Of a DNA stretch of 33,831 nucleotides, positions 9,539 to 20,125 are shown piece by piece. The notes under the pieces were generated by a model. The model made no database searches. It was not told the DNA's origin and saw only the letters and a list, made by a program, of their open reading frames with translations. Made by a program: the position numbers and the translations under genes. Position 1 is the first letter of the stretch; each line of letters begins with the position of its first letter. Source of the stretch: Seminavis robusta. Its lineage: Eukaryota; Bacillariophyta; Bacillariophyceae; Naviculales; Naviculaceae. The stretch spans positions 1 through 33,831 of the forward strand of contig CAICTM010001218.1 in NCBI GenBank assembly GCA_903772945.1, read 5' to 3'.

Positions 9539-10906
9539 GATCATAGAGGAGAAGTGATGATCCGGCGTTGTGGCACATGAGTCGTACTGGCAAGTTAGCG
9601 AAGCAGCAACATTGTGCTTTTCGACTTTTTTCCTGCGGAGTTCTGCGGTCCAACCACGCAAACCGTCGCGTCCGCGAGCGCCATGGTTTTGCAATCTTTG
9701 AGGCAGAGCAATTCTGAGGAGCAAGTGAGAGTCTAATGAGTATAGAGCTAGGGTTTTGAAGGGATTGCCAAACCACAGCCACAACGCCACACTACTCTAG
9801 CTAGCTAGCTAGCTAGCTAGCTAGCCTACATGTACCGTACCGGTACCAGTAGCACAACCGACGGCCTTACTCTTTTCTATGTACGGTTTAGCTCTGGGGT
9901 CCAAGGTGCTGGGGTCCTTGGATTCTTACTAGATGCATCACCGGTAGATAGGATCATGGCAATTTTGGACTTGGCTCAAAGCTGAGTACATACACTGCAG
10001 TACCTTATTAGTGGTCTGGTTGCAGTTTTGAAGTTCTGCTGGCTACCTGGTAACTGGACTTTTAAAAAGGGTCCATGTTAGCTTGCCAGCTATCTAGGTA
10101 CTAGCTAGCTGAAGAGCAGAGTGCGAAGCATAGCATTTCCTGAGAGTGTTGTGAGCGAATGATTCGATTCGATTCAATCAAAGAACAACCAATAGCAGTG
10201 TACACATGAAGCAAGCCCTCGGCGCAGTAGCAAATAATAACTACTAATCTTTGTGTCAATCAATCAGTGCACACATGAAAAAGATTTCACCGTTTCACAC
10301 ACACGTACCGGTAGCTATCATAGCTATTTTTTTTAAATTAAGAATAATAGATTAGCTACATGTACCTCAAACGTTGGTTCCAAGCTCTTGTGCTCCACCG
10401 GAACACATCTGTCCCAGTACACGTGTAGTGTACAAGCAGCATGTGTTCGCAGTCGAGCTCTGAGATGCGGTTGCCGTACCGGTACCGGTACGCCGTTACT
10501 CGTACAACATACTGTACTAGATTAGGATAGCTGGCCACCTTTCTCCAGCTTTCCGATTTTCCGATGATACCTTTCGCCGAAGGTTGATTGAATCATTCTG
10601 TGCCTATTAGTGCTAACTAATCCAGAAGTAGACTAACAATGACAACATCACCTTTTAATTGGAGCTAATGCATGGATAACAAAACGGGCTGCACCGCGTC
10701 AATCGTTGTTCCGAAAACCCCGTGGTCGTCCAGAACCCTTGCATTCTGGTTCACGGTTTGCTAAGTGAATTTCGCAGGCAGCGAAGGATACCACCAACGA
10801 CTACTGCGCCACATCTTTTGCTTTCTGTTCTCCATATCCATTCTATTTTCCTCACTCTTTGCTCACAAAGGCTCGTCATCAACAAAAGTACGTTGCCATT
10901 AATAAG
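9539..10906. promoter_or_regulatory. divergent spacer with simple repeats and TACCGGTA sites
   Basis: A 1.37-kb spacer between divergent genes. It contains a CTAG tetranucleotide run (9797-9825), TACCGGTA octamers at 9838, 10306, 10477 and 10483 (the last two overlapping), several AGCTAG words, and a GATTC run near 10158-10176. Open frames continuing upstream of the Lys-rich gene up to 9790 need a non-ATG start and are not called. The open frame continuing upstream of the coiled-coil gene to 10859 begins with TTG. No other gene is supported. Confidence 0.5.
9797..9825. repeat. CTAG microsatellite
   Basis: Seven uninterrupted copies of the tetranucleotide CTAG plus one base, in the spacer between two divergent genes. 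Confidence 0.95.
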
Positions 10907-12664
10907 ATGTGGAAAGAAAGCGCAGGAACCATAACAGTGATTGCATCTACTAACAGCACGAGACGAGTTCAGTACCAGCCTTTCGAATCGGATGACGAGG
11001 ACGATTGGGACGATATCGCTCCCGTAACCCCTGCTACGTCGCCAATGAAAGCGGCAACGCAGGAGGGTGCATTCAGAGAGCAAGCTCTGGAAGCTTTTAG
11101 CCCTAAAGTCCTAACGAGGGACTATGACTCTGACGTTGTTCTTCGTCGTACTCCTCTTATTCATTGGTACCGAGCAAATAGTAAGAAAGAATTGGTTTGT
11201 CCCTCCAACCACAAGAACAGTAGTGAAGCCGACCAACCGCTGCTTTCTTCGGACGCCGACTTGCTTTCCAAACTGGATCGGCTCCAACAGGACTTCTCCG
11301 CCCTCGAGATCAAGCAGGCCGAAACGCTCACAGAGCTCAAGAGCACCCAAGAAAAGCTTGCTAGCTCTCGGGAGCATGAAACCGATGTGTATGCTGAGAC
11401 CCTGATCTTGCAAGAGGAGCTGGCGGAGCTCAAGTTGCAACATGCCGAAACACTGAATGATCTGCAGGATACCAAAAATGAGCTGGAGGGCATTAGGAGT
11501 GAACGAGAGCACCTTGTGAGCTACCAGTCGCTGGAAGAGGAACATAGAGAATTGCAGCTAAAGTACGGGGAACTCTTGGAAAAGTTTCAAGTGATGCAAG
11601 ATGAGCTCAAGTTGGAGGCTGCTGCTTTCGGGAAGCAACGCGACGATCTGGAGCGTAAGCTGAGCAAGAAGGAAGATGCCGTCATCCGTACCAAGCAAGA
11701 AGTCGAAACGCTCAAGAAAGTGATCAGCTTGACAACCTCCATGGTGGCAATGCAACACGATCACGCTGAAACCGCTGATGCCGAAAAGGAAATGCTACTC
11801 CAAAACTATATGGAGAAGACTGAAAAGCTTGAGGTTAAACTTGCCGAGTCCACGAAGAGAGAAGAAGAAGCTGTCATGTCATTCCAAAACGAAATCAAGG
11901 TTCTCAGCGAGAAATTGGCAGCTGCGACAAAGGCCCCACAGACGCCAGTCAAAACAGCAAAGGTAGCCCAAATCAAGTCCACCCCCTCCTTGGTTCCCAC
12001 CGTATCTTTCGAAGATGGTGAAATGTTGGACGCCCGTACACCAATGGTCTTTCCCTACGACGAAGATAACATTCAGCGCCCAGCATTCCTACGTACGCCC
12101 TTCAACTTCGCTGCAAACGATTCGGGTACTTCACCTGAATCATCTCAAGGCACTTTGGATAGTGCCTGCGCTTCAACTCCTTATCCAGAATGCGGGGAGA
12201 ATCGTTTTGCAAGAATGCTGTCGCTTAACATGGATAATCTCGTTACCAATGACATCCAAGCGCATATCCAGGAGGAGACTGCTGCTAATGGCATTGACCT
12301 CTCGCCCAGGGACTTGACAACGCTAGCTGAGTCATCTCAAGGAGCTTCTGATCCTGCATGTATTGTAGGGGAAGAGACGGAGAATCAAGCCCTCCCGCTG
12401 ACGATGGACGACCCCGCCCAAGACGAAACTCCTTATGTTACCAAGGGTGGAGGTGAATTGGTATGGGTGAAGGCACCGACGCCAAGGGGGGCTTTGAGCG
12501 TCTTGGCCAATTTGGTGGATGGCAGTGGGAACATCAATACTGCTCGCAGTTCTTCCGTAGACGAGAAGAAGAGTGAGATGATAACGCCCACCAATGATCA
12601 TGATGCAGCTAGGAAAGTTTTTCAGTTCTTTTTCTGTTCTGCAAATAATACGAATGATCAGTGA
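10907..12664 (+). CDS. coiled-coil protein of unknown function
   Basis: A 585-residue protein starting at ATG 10907 (MWKESAGTITV); the frame upstream to 10859 has only TTG. Residues about 20-60 carry an acidic patch (FESDDEDDWDDI) and SP/TP sites. About 118-340 form a long Leu/Glu/Lys heptad region that includes two related units, KQAETLTELKSTQEKL and QHAETLNDLQDTKNELEG, so the coil seems to have grown by internal repetition. The C-terminal 230 residues are low-complexity, rich in Thr/Pro/Ser/Asp, with two similar ESSQG segments (ESSQGTLDSAC, ESSQGASDPAC). No catalytic motif, signal peptide or membrane segment is seen. A structural or scaffolding role is a guess from the coil alone. A single exon ending in TGA fits. 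Confidence 0.75.
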   Translation: MWKESAGTITVIASTNSTRRVQYQPFESDDEDDWDDIAPVTPATSPMKAATQEGAFREQALEAFSPKVLTRDYDSDVVLRRTPLIHWYRANSKKELVCPSNHKNSSEADQPLLSSDADLLSKLDRLQQDFSALEIKQAETLTELKSTQEKLASSREHETDVYAETLILQEELAELKLQHAETLNDLQDTKNELEGIRSEREHLVSYQSLEEEHRELQLKYGELLEKFQVMQDELKLEAAAFGKQRDDLERKLSKKEDAVIRTKQEVETLKKVISLTTSMVAMQHDHAETADAEKEMLLQNYMEKTEKLEVKLAESTKREEEAVMSFQNEIKVLSEKLAAATKAPQTPVKTAKVAQIKSTPSLVPTVSFEDGEMLDARTPMVFPYDEDNIQRPAFLRTPFNFAANDSGTSPESSQGTLDSACASTPYPECGENRFARMLSLNMDNLVTNDIQAHIQEETAANGIDLSPRDLTTLAESSQGASDPACIVGEETENQALPLTMDDPAQDETPYVTKGGGELVWVKAPTPRGALSVLANLVDGSGNINTARSSSVDEKKSEMITPTNDHDAARKVFQFFFCSANNTNDQ

Positions 12665-13189
12665 GCCTCCTCCTCTCTTCATTCAAGCAAATCAGAGCTT
12701 CCTGCTTCCAAAGTACTTCTACCGGTAGCCAACGACACAACATACAATCATTGAACTGCACAAGCACAGCACAGCACAGCACAGCACAGCATGGCAACCG
12801 CCACACAACAGCATGCATTCTAATCATTCCACATAACCTCACCGCCAACTAAAGAAATCCCTTGGTGAAGCTTCTCCCTGGCTTGGATGGATCTAGTCGA
12901 TTCCATGGCCACGGACAGCTATCATCAAGGAAGTACCGGTGAGGCAAGCCAACATCCGGCAGGCGGGCGGGTAAACGAGGAACACAGGAACACCACACAA
13001 GGAGGAACCCTTCATCAAAGCAATCGAGAAGTAGAAGCAAACACAATGTATACTAAACTCTTTCCTTCACATCACACATGTTTTCCTTTCTGTTAGCTTG
13101 CACAAAGAGAATTCTGCACAGGACTATAGCTAGTCCATAGACAGAGTTCAACCCACCAGCTAGCGCTGTCGTTGTGTCCCGTTCTTGCG
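12665..13189. other. spacer with AGCAC repeat
   Basis: It follows the stop of the coiled-coil gene. It holds a TACCGGTA octamer at 12720-12727, a pentanucleotide GCACA run near 12763-12790 and a TACCGGT word near 12933. Open frames of 60-79 codons have no recognisable content. Confidence 0.4.
12763..12790. repeat. GCACA pentanucleotide repeat
   Basis: About five tandem copies of GCACA just downstream of the coiled-coil gene. Confidence 0.9.
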
Positions 13190-13680
13190 TTGCGTTATAG
13201 TCATCACCTCCTTTTGTCTTGGTCGTGGGCATCCATTCGCAAGGGCCCTTTCAGAATCTTCTTTTGCCCATTCTAGAAGCAACCTGACATGTCCATTCCT
13301 CGCATGGGCATCCATACCGGTATGTTCTAGCCCACTTGAGGATGTCATGATGTCCACTTTTTGCACCAACTGTGCACAGTGTTTCCAAGGGGCGTCCATT
13401 CTTGTGGGCATATTTTCAGGATCTCCAAGTTACCATATTCCGCAGCAAGATTGCAGGCTATCGCACTCCACGGGCATTCATTCGCATGTAACCACCTCCT
13501 CAGCATATCCAAATCACCACGCTTGGCAGCAGCAATGTACGCTGGAAGCCCACGGGCATCCATTCTCTCGAGCCCAAATGAGAATCTCAAAACTGCCCAC
13601 CTTGAGATGCACCCTAACGTATCTTAGCCCCCCTCTCGAGCCCTTTTGAAAAGCTTCAAATACCCATGGTTTGATGCAGC
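13190..13680 (-). pseudogene. ankyrin-repeat protein remnant
   Basis: Read on the minus strand, ankyrin-like units appear in succession but in all three frames. The order is LAASNHGYLKLFKRARERG; FEILIWARENGCPWASSV; IAAAKRGDLDMLRRWLHANE with CPWSAIACNLAAEYGNLEIL; YAHKNGRPLETLCTVGAKSG with HHDILKWARTY; and ARNGHVRLLLEWAKEDSERA. The repeat pattern (AAxxGxLxxLxWxxxxGCPW) is the one common in protist and large-DNA-virus ankyrin families. At least three frame changes and several stops separate the units, so no intact protein can be made. No start codon or promoter can be assigned. The ends are approximate. A TACCGGTA octamer lies inside at 13315-13322. Seen: the repeat units and frame breaks. Inferred: a former multi-repeat gene. 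Confidence 0.75.
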
Positions 13681-13974
13681 CAACAAGTCCATGGATTCAT
13701 TCCAAGCGCATCGTTTTGATTTTGGCCGTGCGCAACACTGGTAAATATCTAAATGCCGAGTGCACGGCACGCTTTACCACTTCACTGTAAAGACTTGCTG
13801 CAATATTTATAGTATCCATCAAAGATTGCGTGACTGAGTCGAGTCACCCAATCACTCAGACAAGAAGCAACAACCTCACTATTTGATTCTGAAGCTTTTT
13901 GACTTTAGTCACCAGCTGGCTATCTGTAGATAGCTAGAGCTAGAAGAAGAGGAAGGAGGATTCGAATCGAATCA
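13681..13974. promoter_or_regulatory. upstream region of the secreted protein gene
   Basis: Nearly 300 bp without coding content, containing GAGTC/CACTCA words and a CTAGATAGCTAG-type stretch near 13930. It must hold the promoter and leader of the gene starting at 13975. No specific element can be named. Confidence 0.35.
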
Positions 13975-15732
13975 ATGTCATTATTATCCATGGATTTGCT
14001 GTTGTATTTCTCTATAGTAGCATGTGGATTCCTGTCGTCCTTTGCCTCGAGTGAGGATTTGCAAGCCCCCAACTCCAGAAGACCATTATTGTTGCGTAAT
14101 GATAATTGGAGACGGACACGGAACCCTTTCGTGGTGGTGCAAGCCAGTTCACCCCGAAGGTTGACGAGCTCTCTGTTTGATCCACTGAGCTACCACCTTG
14201 GTAGCGATCCCAACGATATCGATGCCGACTTTGATCCAGACTTTTTCCCGCGTCCCACCGATCCCGACAGTGCCGACGACAATGATACAACGACTCCCAA
14301 TAACAATGGGGATGGTCAGCTGCCGCATACACCCGTTATATACCGATATTATTCCAAGCGACGATCTCGGACACGAGCTTCGGGATCCATCCCATTTATT
14401 TTGCTTGGGTCCAATGTGGATCACTGGAGAACGACGGGGGAACATCTGGCAGCCAGGGGGTTTAGTGTGATTGCTTGCGAACAAGATCCGCTCGAACCAG
14501 AGGAAAATAATGGAGACGAACAAGCCATCAATGGCAGCAGCAACAACAACAACAATAATAGTAAAGACAGTGCTGAAACAACAACAACAAAGTCAGATCA
14601 AGAATGGTGGAAGGGAACGGATGGAGAAGCAGCATGCATGATTTCCAATCTACTACAACAATCGAGATGGACCAAGGCCGTCTTGGTGGCTTCTGACTCG
14701 GAAGCAATTCTGGCCATTCAGGCAGCCTACGGTCTAGCACCCGACAAAATTGCGGGCCTCGTCTTGGTGGGAGATCTCACAAAAGTCGAATCTCTCTTGG
14801 CAGAAAGCCATCCAAATCTGTGTCAACAAGAAGGAAACTTTGCTGTGGATGCATTGCTCAGCCAGATTCTACCTTGTCCCTTTGCCATTGCTTGGGATGG
14901 AGAAAAAACAACACAGCCCACTCCGTCCCAATACGATGGAAGTAGCCCGGCAGAATGTCTTCAGGGAAATCGATGCTTCATTCTGGGAGGAGGCGTGGCT
15001 CCTCATCGGCGACAACCCGAAACGTTTGGCTGGACATTGACACGTTTTGTAGAAGACAAAGTGGCACCGTCCATTCCCACCATGGCCGGGAAACGAAGAC
15101 GGCGAGTGCGAACGAAAACGTCATTGCCCAGAATACCACCCGCCATTACCCGCTTTCTCAGTTTTGATTACATTCCAACGGGATCCTTTGTCGTGTACGG
15201 AAGAATTGTCGCCAGTGCCCTGCTGTATGCATCCATGCTCAAAGTGGGCATTTACCAATACGCTCGATTTCTCGATGGAATGGTATACATGAAAACCAAC
15301 TACGACGTTTTGCAGAGCGTTCGCCGAAAGACCGTCGGTGTCATTTCTGGCTTTTTTGTCAACTATGGATACATTCCACTCTTGTTTCAAAGAAAGGGAG
15401 ACGAGCCAGAGCTCGATCCTGTAGAGTACGTTACCGAACTGGAAGCAGATCCAATCTTTGAAAATAACACTGATACCAACATAGGAGATAATACAACAAC
15501 AACGAATGCAGACCCCGATGAAACCTACCCACCCAAGGAAACAGAAGACAGCAGCGAGACGCAGGACGGCGGACCTGTGGATGAAGGACAAGAACCTTCA
15601 GAGGACAAGCCGGAAGAAAAGGAGGAGGAGACGTACCGTTTTCAGCCGCTCTTCTTCCTTGACAGGGTAGTTGCCAAGGCTGCTACTACTCCCCCCAACA
15701 ATACACCTCACAGAGAGGACCGAGTTTGTTAG
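13975..15732 (+). CDS. secreted alpha/beta-hydrolase-like protein
   Basis: A 585-residue protein with an N-terminal hydrophobic leader (MSLLSMDLLLYFSIVACGFL, cleavage probably near FASS), so entry into the secretory pathway is likely. Residues about 70-115 are Asp/Asn/Pro-rich. About 138-300 resemble an alpha/beta-hydrolase core: the strand FILLGSNVDHW, then HLAARGFSVIACE, an inserted poly-Asn/Thr loop, and KAVLVASDSEAILAIQAAYG followed by GLVLVGDL. The SDSEA turn sits where a nucleophile elbow is expected, with Ser near 241, but the usual GxSxG is not present. A hydrophobic stretch near 405-430 (VVYGRIVASALLYASMLKVG) could be a membrane segment. The C-terminus is a long Glu/Asp/Thr-rich tail. 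It is convergent with ORC5. The enzyme class is uncertain and activity is unproven. Confidence 0.72.
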   Translation: MSLLSMDLLLYFSIVACGFLSSFASSEDLQAPNSRRPLLLRNDNWRRTRNPFVVVQASSPRRLTSSLFDPLSYHLGSDPNDIDADFDPDFFPRPTDPDSADDNDTTTPNNNGDGQLPHTPVIYRYYSKRRSRTRASGSIPFILLGSNVDHWRTTGEHLAARGFSVIACEQDPLEPEENNGDEQAINGSSNNNNNNSKDSAETTTTKSDQEWWKGTDGEAACMISNLLQQSRWTKAVLVASDSEAILAIQAAYGLAPDKIAGLVLVGDLTKVESLLAESHPNLCQQEGNFAVDALLSQILPCPFAIAWDGEKTTQPTPSQYDGSSPAECLQGNRCFILGGGVAPHRRQPETFGWTLTRFVEDKVAPSIPTMAGKRRRRVRTKTSLPRIPPAITRFLSFDYIPTGSFVVYGRIVASALLYASMLKVGIYQYARFLDGMVYMKTNYDVLQSVRRKTVGVISGFFVNYGYIPLLFQRKGDEPELDPVEYVTELEADPIFENNTDTNIGDNTTTTNADPDETYPPKETEDSSETQDGGPVDEGQEPSEDKPEEKEEETYRFQPLFFLDRVVAKAATTPPNNTPHREDRVC

Positions 15733-16053
15733 AGAGCACGGAAAAACTACTTTGGCAACCGGTATCTGGCATAGCAGTTGTCCTCTCATGCTCTCGGGCG
15801 GAGCTTCGAGGACTAAGACCATCGATGGCAACGACTACTAGTACAACGAGTGCTAAATGAATCACTGCCGCACTACGCTCAGCTTCAAAGCAAGGCTTAC
15901 GCCACGGCATAAGATGCACACCACACACAAGCTCGTGGCTCCTCGACAGCAACGTGTGCTATCTATACCTCTATACGGCACGACGCGTAGTCCATTTTTC
16001 ATCGATAGCGATATGCTCCTGAACCTACAGTAATAGTAGCAGTTATTCTGGGT
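15733..16053. other. convergent 3' spacer
   Basis: 321 bp between the stops of the hydrolase-like gene and ORC5. It should contain both 3' UTRs; nothing else is recognisable. Confidence 0.4.
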
Positions 16054-19000
16054 TCAATAGAGGAAATGCTGTAGAGGGAAATTCACGCTCCTGGCTACAA
16101 CGTCAGCTTCTTCTCGTGTCAAGGAGCACCAAAACCTTGGTGCAATCATGTTGGCAACGTCTGTGGTGGAGGAGCTGGGTCTGTCATGAAGCACACCAAT
16201 GTCACGCAAATTTGACAGGGACTGAAAGAAGTCTGTGTCCCCTACGTGACCTGGTTGAACATCAATATCACCAGCACTTCCACTTCCATTCGCCCCCTTT
16301 TGGTTCTCTTTGTTGAGACCCACAATACTCACAAACACCGACAGCATCCTTTCCATGGGAAACATTCGAGGTCGATAGCTTTTGGACAGGCCAGACTTTG
16401 CGGCTCCAAAAGCCAAGTCCTCTCCGGGGCTCTTTTTCTTGTTTGCATTGTTCTTCTTTCCATTCTTTTGGATGGTAAACACTTGCTTGTCCTTGTCGGC
16501 TTTGTTGGTTTGACAGATGAACGCCGCCACCATGAGGCACCTCGTCAGATATGACAGGCTGAGTGCTTTGTCGTGTGAGGCTCTAGTGGCAGACTTGGGA
16601 CCGTCCGACGACCCACCCACGAGGGAATACATCGACACCTGTACGCAATGTTTCACATGAGGACGTATCTGTTGGTCAAGAAATGAGACAATTTGTTTCC
16701 AGTGCGACTCTAGGGACAGCGGTGCATTCTTCAAGGAGGGAAACAGGTTGTGTAAGCTTTTCGTGGTTTGCTCAAGCCGGCTAGAATGGAGGGGAAGCAT
16801 ATACTTGGGCCAAAGGGTGCGCCCCAGTCGAAACATCTCTTTGAGGTCTCGAATGGAACCGTACAGCCCCTGGACGAGTGTGTTGAGAAATGACTTGACT
16901 ACAGCTTGTGAGAAGGGATCGTTGCCGGAAGATTGGGAGGCAAACATGGCGGGGCCAATGATTCGCTTTATCAGGGCTGGCTGAGCCAATATCTGAAGTC
17001 ATGTGGAAGAAGACACGAAGACGCTTGTAAGATGCCAAAAGCAACACAATGCTTTCACGCAGTGCACGACCTCAAAGAGTCAAAGAGAACAAGCCTACCT
17101 GTTTGAAGGCTTCCTTTCCTTTGTAGGCCTGAAAGTGCACCTTTAATGGTTGTATGGCACTCGATAGGGTGCTGAACGAATTATCGAATCCTGTTGCATT
17201 GGATGATAGATGATTGGATGCAGTCAGGTGAGATGAAGCTGCTTTGCATAGGAACTTGTCGTCATCAGCACTTACGCGAGTGATCCAAGGCGACGCTCTT
17301 TGTGATTACAATGATTGTCAGATTCAACCCCTTTGTCTGGGGCAGCAATAGCAACTGAGACAAATAGTGTTGTCTAGAAGATGTGGACAGTGAGAGCAAC
17401 CGCTCGGCCTCATCCAGAATCAAAAAGGCGCAATCGTCGCAATGTCTAAAGAGAGATTCTTTGACTTGTTGTCCAAATGATGCCGCTGCCACATTTGTTC
17501 GGGCTATCGTTGCGGACGTCAAGCCTTCTTCTCCTCGTGACGGTGAGGGGGCAGTGGCTTTGAGATCCAAGCTTGCCTCCTTGGAGATCTTTTTCATTTT
17601 GGGTGGTGGCTTGACTTGTTGTTGTTGCTGTTGCTGCTTGTCAACGTTGCTAGCCTCGTTGGGTTCTGCCCAATGACGCACCCTACTCGATCGTCGCGGT
17701 TGAAACAGAAACCCGGGTGTGGCGTGCTTTTCCTCGACGCTATTGTCACTGTTGTCGTGTTGTGCTGTAGGTACGGGTTCTGGAGAATCCGGAGCATCCT
17801 TGCCCGTCGGAGCTACCGCATCCTGGTTGTTGCTGACAGCATCCGGAGCAGTGTCTGGTTCTCCCTGATCCATCATTCGCCGCATCTTGGCTACCCGTTC
17901 CAAGAATCCCATCTGAACTGGCGTGGCTCGTTTTGGTGGTCGCTTTCGTTTTGGACGGGGTGTTTCTTGACTTTTCTGTCTTCCAAGTTTCATATCCGCT
18001 GCCAATTGTCGAAAGGCATCATGGAGAATTTCCTCCATGGTAATGGCCGTGGCACAATTGACATAGGCACATCCCACGCGACTGCCAATCGTCCAGCACG
18101 TCCTGGTCTGCTGCAACCCCGCGACCATGTCTCGCACCAGCGTGGTTTTCCCCGTTCCCTGTGGGCCCGTCACAAAAATAGGCGCCGGAGCATTGTGTCG
18201 TGTGGTTGCAGTGTCCGAGGGCAATGCCGGCGACAGCAGACTCCATAATTGTCGTATTTGCGCTTGTCGATAAGGATACTTCTGCTCCAATTGTTGGATG
18301 AACTCGATTTCTTTTTCTTGTGCATCGACATCGTCTTTTTCCTTTGTATCGGCATTGTGTTGATAATAATTGTAGGGAGTTTGAAAGCACATGCCCTGTG
18401 GTATCTGTTCCTGGTAATAATGGATTTTGTTTTCTTTTTCCTTGGGAGTGCGCGGTGATGGTGTCAACTGGCCTTGCTGCTGGTCGTTGATTTCAAATGC
18501 GAGTCCTAAATGGCGCTCATAGCCTTGTTTTCGTTGCTCGGCTTCGGCTCTCTTCTGATCTATTCTGGCTTTCCTCACTTCCATCGGTGTATTGGCCTGA
18601 GCAGGCGAGCCACTGGTCTGTACAGAAGCATCGTCATCGTCATCGTCGTCTTCTCCGGAATCATCATCTGATGAATCATAGTTATTGGCTTCATCATCAT
18701 CATCCACTGCCTGTGTCAACATGACCGCATTAACATCTCCCATGTCTTCCTCCATCTTATCATCATTCAAAGCATTGTCATTGTTGTCATTGTTATCGTC
18801 ATCCCCTTCGTCGGTAATGAGACTGGTCGAAGCAAAGGAGGGTATATGGTGCTTCAAGTCATTGGATTCCTCGACGTCATCGTCAGGGCCTCCGTTTGCC
18901 ACGTCCATTGGATCAGTATTATCAGCATCAGTAGTAGTAGCAACTGCAATCGTATCGCTTTGTTCAACATCCGCGGTGGAAGGTAGCTGCTCTTGTACAG

Positions 19001-19175
19001 CATCTGTAGTATTAGTGACATCCCCATTATCATCTTGTTCTGCACTGCCGGTAGCTATCTTTGCTGCTTCTGCCATTTTTTCCTTCAGACCATCCTCGCT
19101 GCTTATCGAAACTCTAGTAGGAGCTGTCACTTCTTCTTCTTCTTGATCACCAGTATCCATGCTGCTGGAGCTCAT
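16054..19175 (-). CDS. ORC5: origin recognition complex subunit 5 (3 exons)
   Basis: Exons 19175-17276, 17190-17099 and 16992-16054; introns of 85 bp (GTAAGT...ACAG) and 106 bp (GTAGGC...TCAG); 976 residues. The start is MSSSSMDTGD; the frame further upstream needs TTG. Residues 1-210 are strongly acidic. The AAA+ domain begins at YPYRQAQIRQLWSLL, with Walker A GPQGTGKT near 335 and Walker B FLILDEAERLL near 583. AYVNCATAITMEEIL fits the ORC5 pattern. The spliced middle exon supplies IQPLKVHFQAYKGKEAF and joins in frame to ILAQPALIKR. The C-terminus shows the ORC5 signature: LSYLTRCLMVAAFICQTN, FPMERMLSVFVSIVG, TREEADVVARSVNFPLQHFL. ORC5 is an ATP-binding subunit of the nuclear complex that marks replication origins. 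Oddities: the acidic extension and an insert of about 150 residues, including poly-Gln, between Walker A and B make it more than twice the human length. Confidence 0.92.
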
Positions 19176-19525
19176 GCTCGTGGTTCTTTCGGTCTCGGCT
19201 TGATATGTCCATGAGCAAACAGGGTTTGGTGCTTTTTGGAGGGATGCCAATGACAATTTTTAAAACCTGCTAAGCTGGTCGGCGTCTGTTCGATGGAGTC
19301 GAGGTCGAGTCTCCGCACACGTAAGGGTACGTCATTGTTGAAGTTTTCTCAAATCTTTCACTTGACACCCCTTCTCAAGTCCCAAGGCCAATTGACTTGG
19401 ATACTAGCTAGTAGATTGATCACACCAACCAAGAAAACAAACCTCGCATAGGGAAGCAGAGAGAGTTGATTATCATCTTCGTTGCTTTGACAAAGAGAAA
19501 CCATTTAACTCTTTTAACAACATCA
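19176..19525. promoter_or_regulatory. divergent promoter spacer, ORC5 and leader protein
   Basis: 350 bp between the two start codons, which should contain both promoters. In-frame extensions of both genes into it exist only through TTG codons (19256 and 19466). No TATA box or named motif can be assigned. Confidence 0.4.
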
Positions 19526-20125
19526 ATGATGAGCTGGTTTCACAAGATTTCCACGGCTGCATTCTTGGTTCTTCTTCCATGGACCACGGCGTTCCATGCA
19601 CACTCCTTGAATTCATGGACACAACAACATCATCATCATCATCATCATCATTATTATCAGAATGGACCAACCATGACTCTACGAGAAGCCACCAGCAGTG
19701 ATGCGGAAAAAACAACCACACTCAGTGCCCCCGCACAGACCGTCTACGACGTCTTGCAAGCCATGCATTCCTCATCCTATCCCTTTCGACTGGTCGTGGT
19801 GGGAAATGGAGCCATTCTCGAAACCACATCGACGCTCGGGCCCACCTTCAAATTGGGGACATCGCCACGAACCGGAGAACCCCTCACCACGTTTGCTTCG
19901 GAGGATCAATCCTTTGAGTTTCACATGATGATTGCCAAAGTCTCCAAAATTGTCATGGCGGAAAAGGAAAGTCCCGCGGATGGAAAACTCATGCAGATTT
20001 TCAGATTTTTAAACGAGGAAGGTGGTGCCATGTGCAGTTTGATTCTGGCCGACAAGACAGATGCCGCACAAGCTTGGTTTGGGGCTCTCAAGGAAGAATA
20101 TAATGATGGGGATATTCAGCTGTAG
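19526..20125 (+). CDS. small protein with targeting leader, possible heme-carrier-like fold
   Basis: A 199-residue protein starting at the tandem ATG ATG (19526); upstream codons need TTG. The N-terminus MMSWFHKISTAAFLVLLPWT is a signal peptide, with a TTAF-HAHS cleavage context. Phe at +1 is the hallmark of diatom plastid bipartite leaders (ASAFAP-type), so plastid import is plausible. A run of eight His follows, encoded by a CAT/CAC microsatellite. The mature part (about 55-199) is compact: LSAPAQTVYDVLQAMHS, FEFHMMIAKVSKIVMAE, IFRFLNEEGGAMCSLILADK and AWFGALKEEY. Its alternation loosely resembles HutX/ChuX heme-carrier proteins, but I cannot confirm this. It is convergent with the HMG-box gene. 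Confidence 0.75.
   Translation: MMSWFHKISTAAFLVLLPWTTAFHAHSLNSWTQQHHHHHHHHYYQNGPTMTLREATSSDAEKTTTLSAPAQTVYDVLQAMHSSSYPFRLVVVGNGAILETTSTLGPTFKLGTSPRTGEPLTTFASEDQSFEFHMMIAKVSKIVMAEKESPADGKLMQIFRFLNEEGGAMCSLILADKTDAAQAWFGALKEEYNDGDIQL

Noticed and set aside
10859..10906. Upstream extension of the coiled-coil protein
   Set aside because: It starts with TTG; the first ATG is at 10907. The same argument trims the frames at 2811, 2980, 19256, 19466 and 33385.
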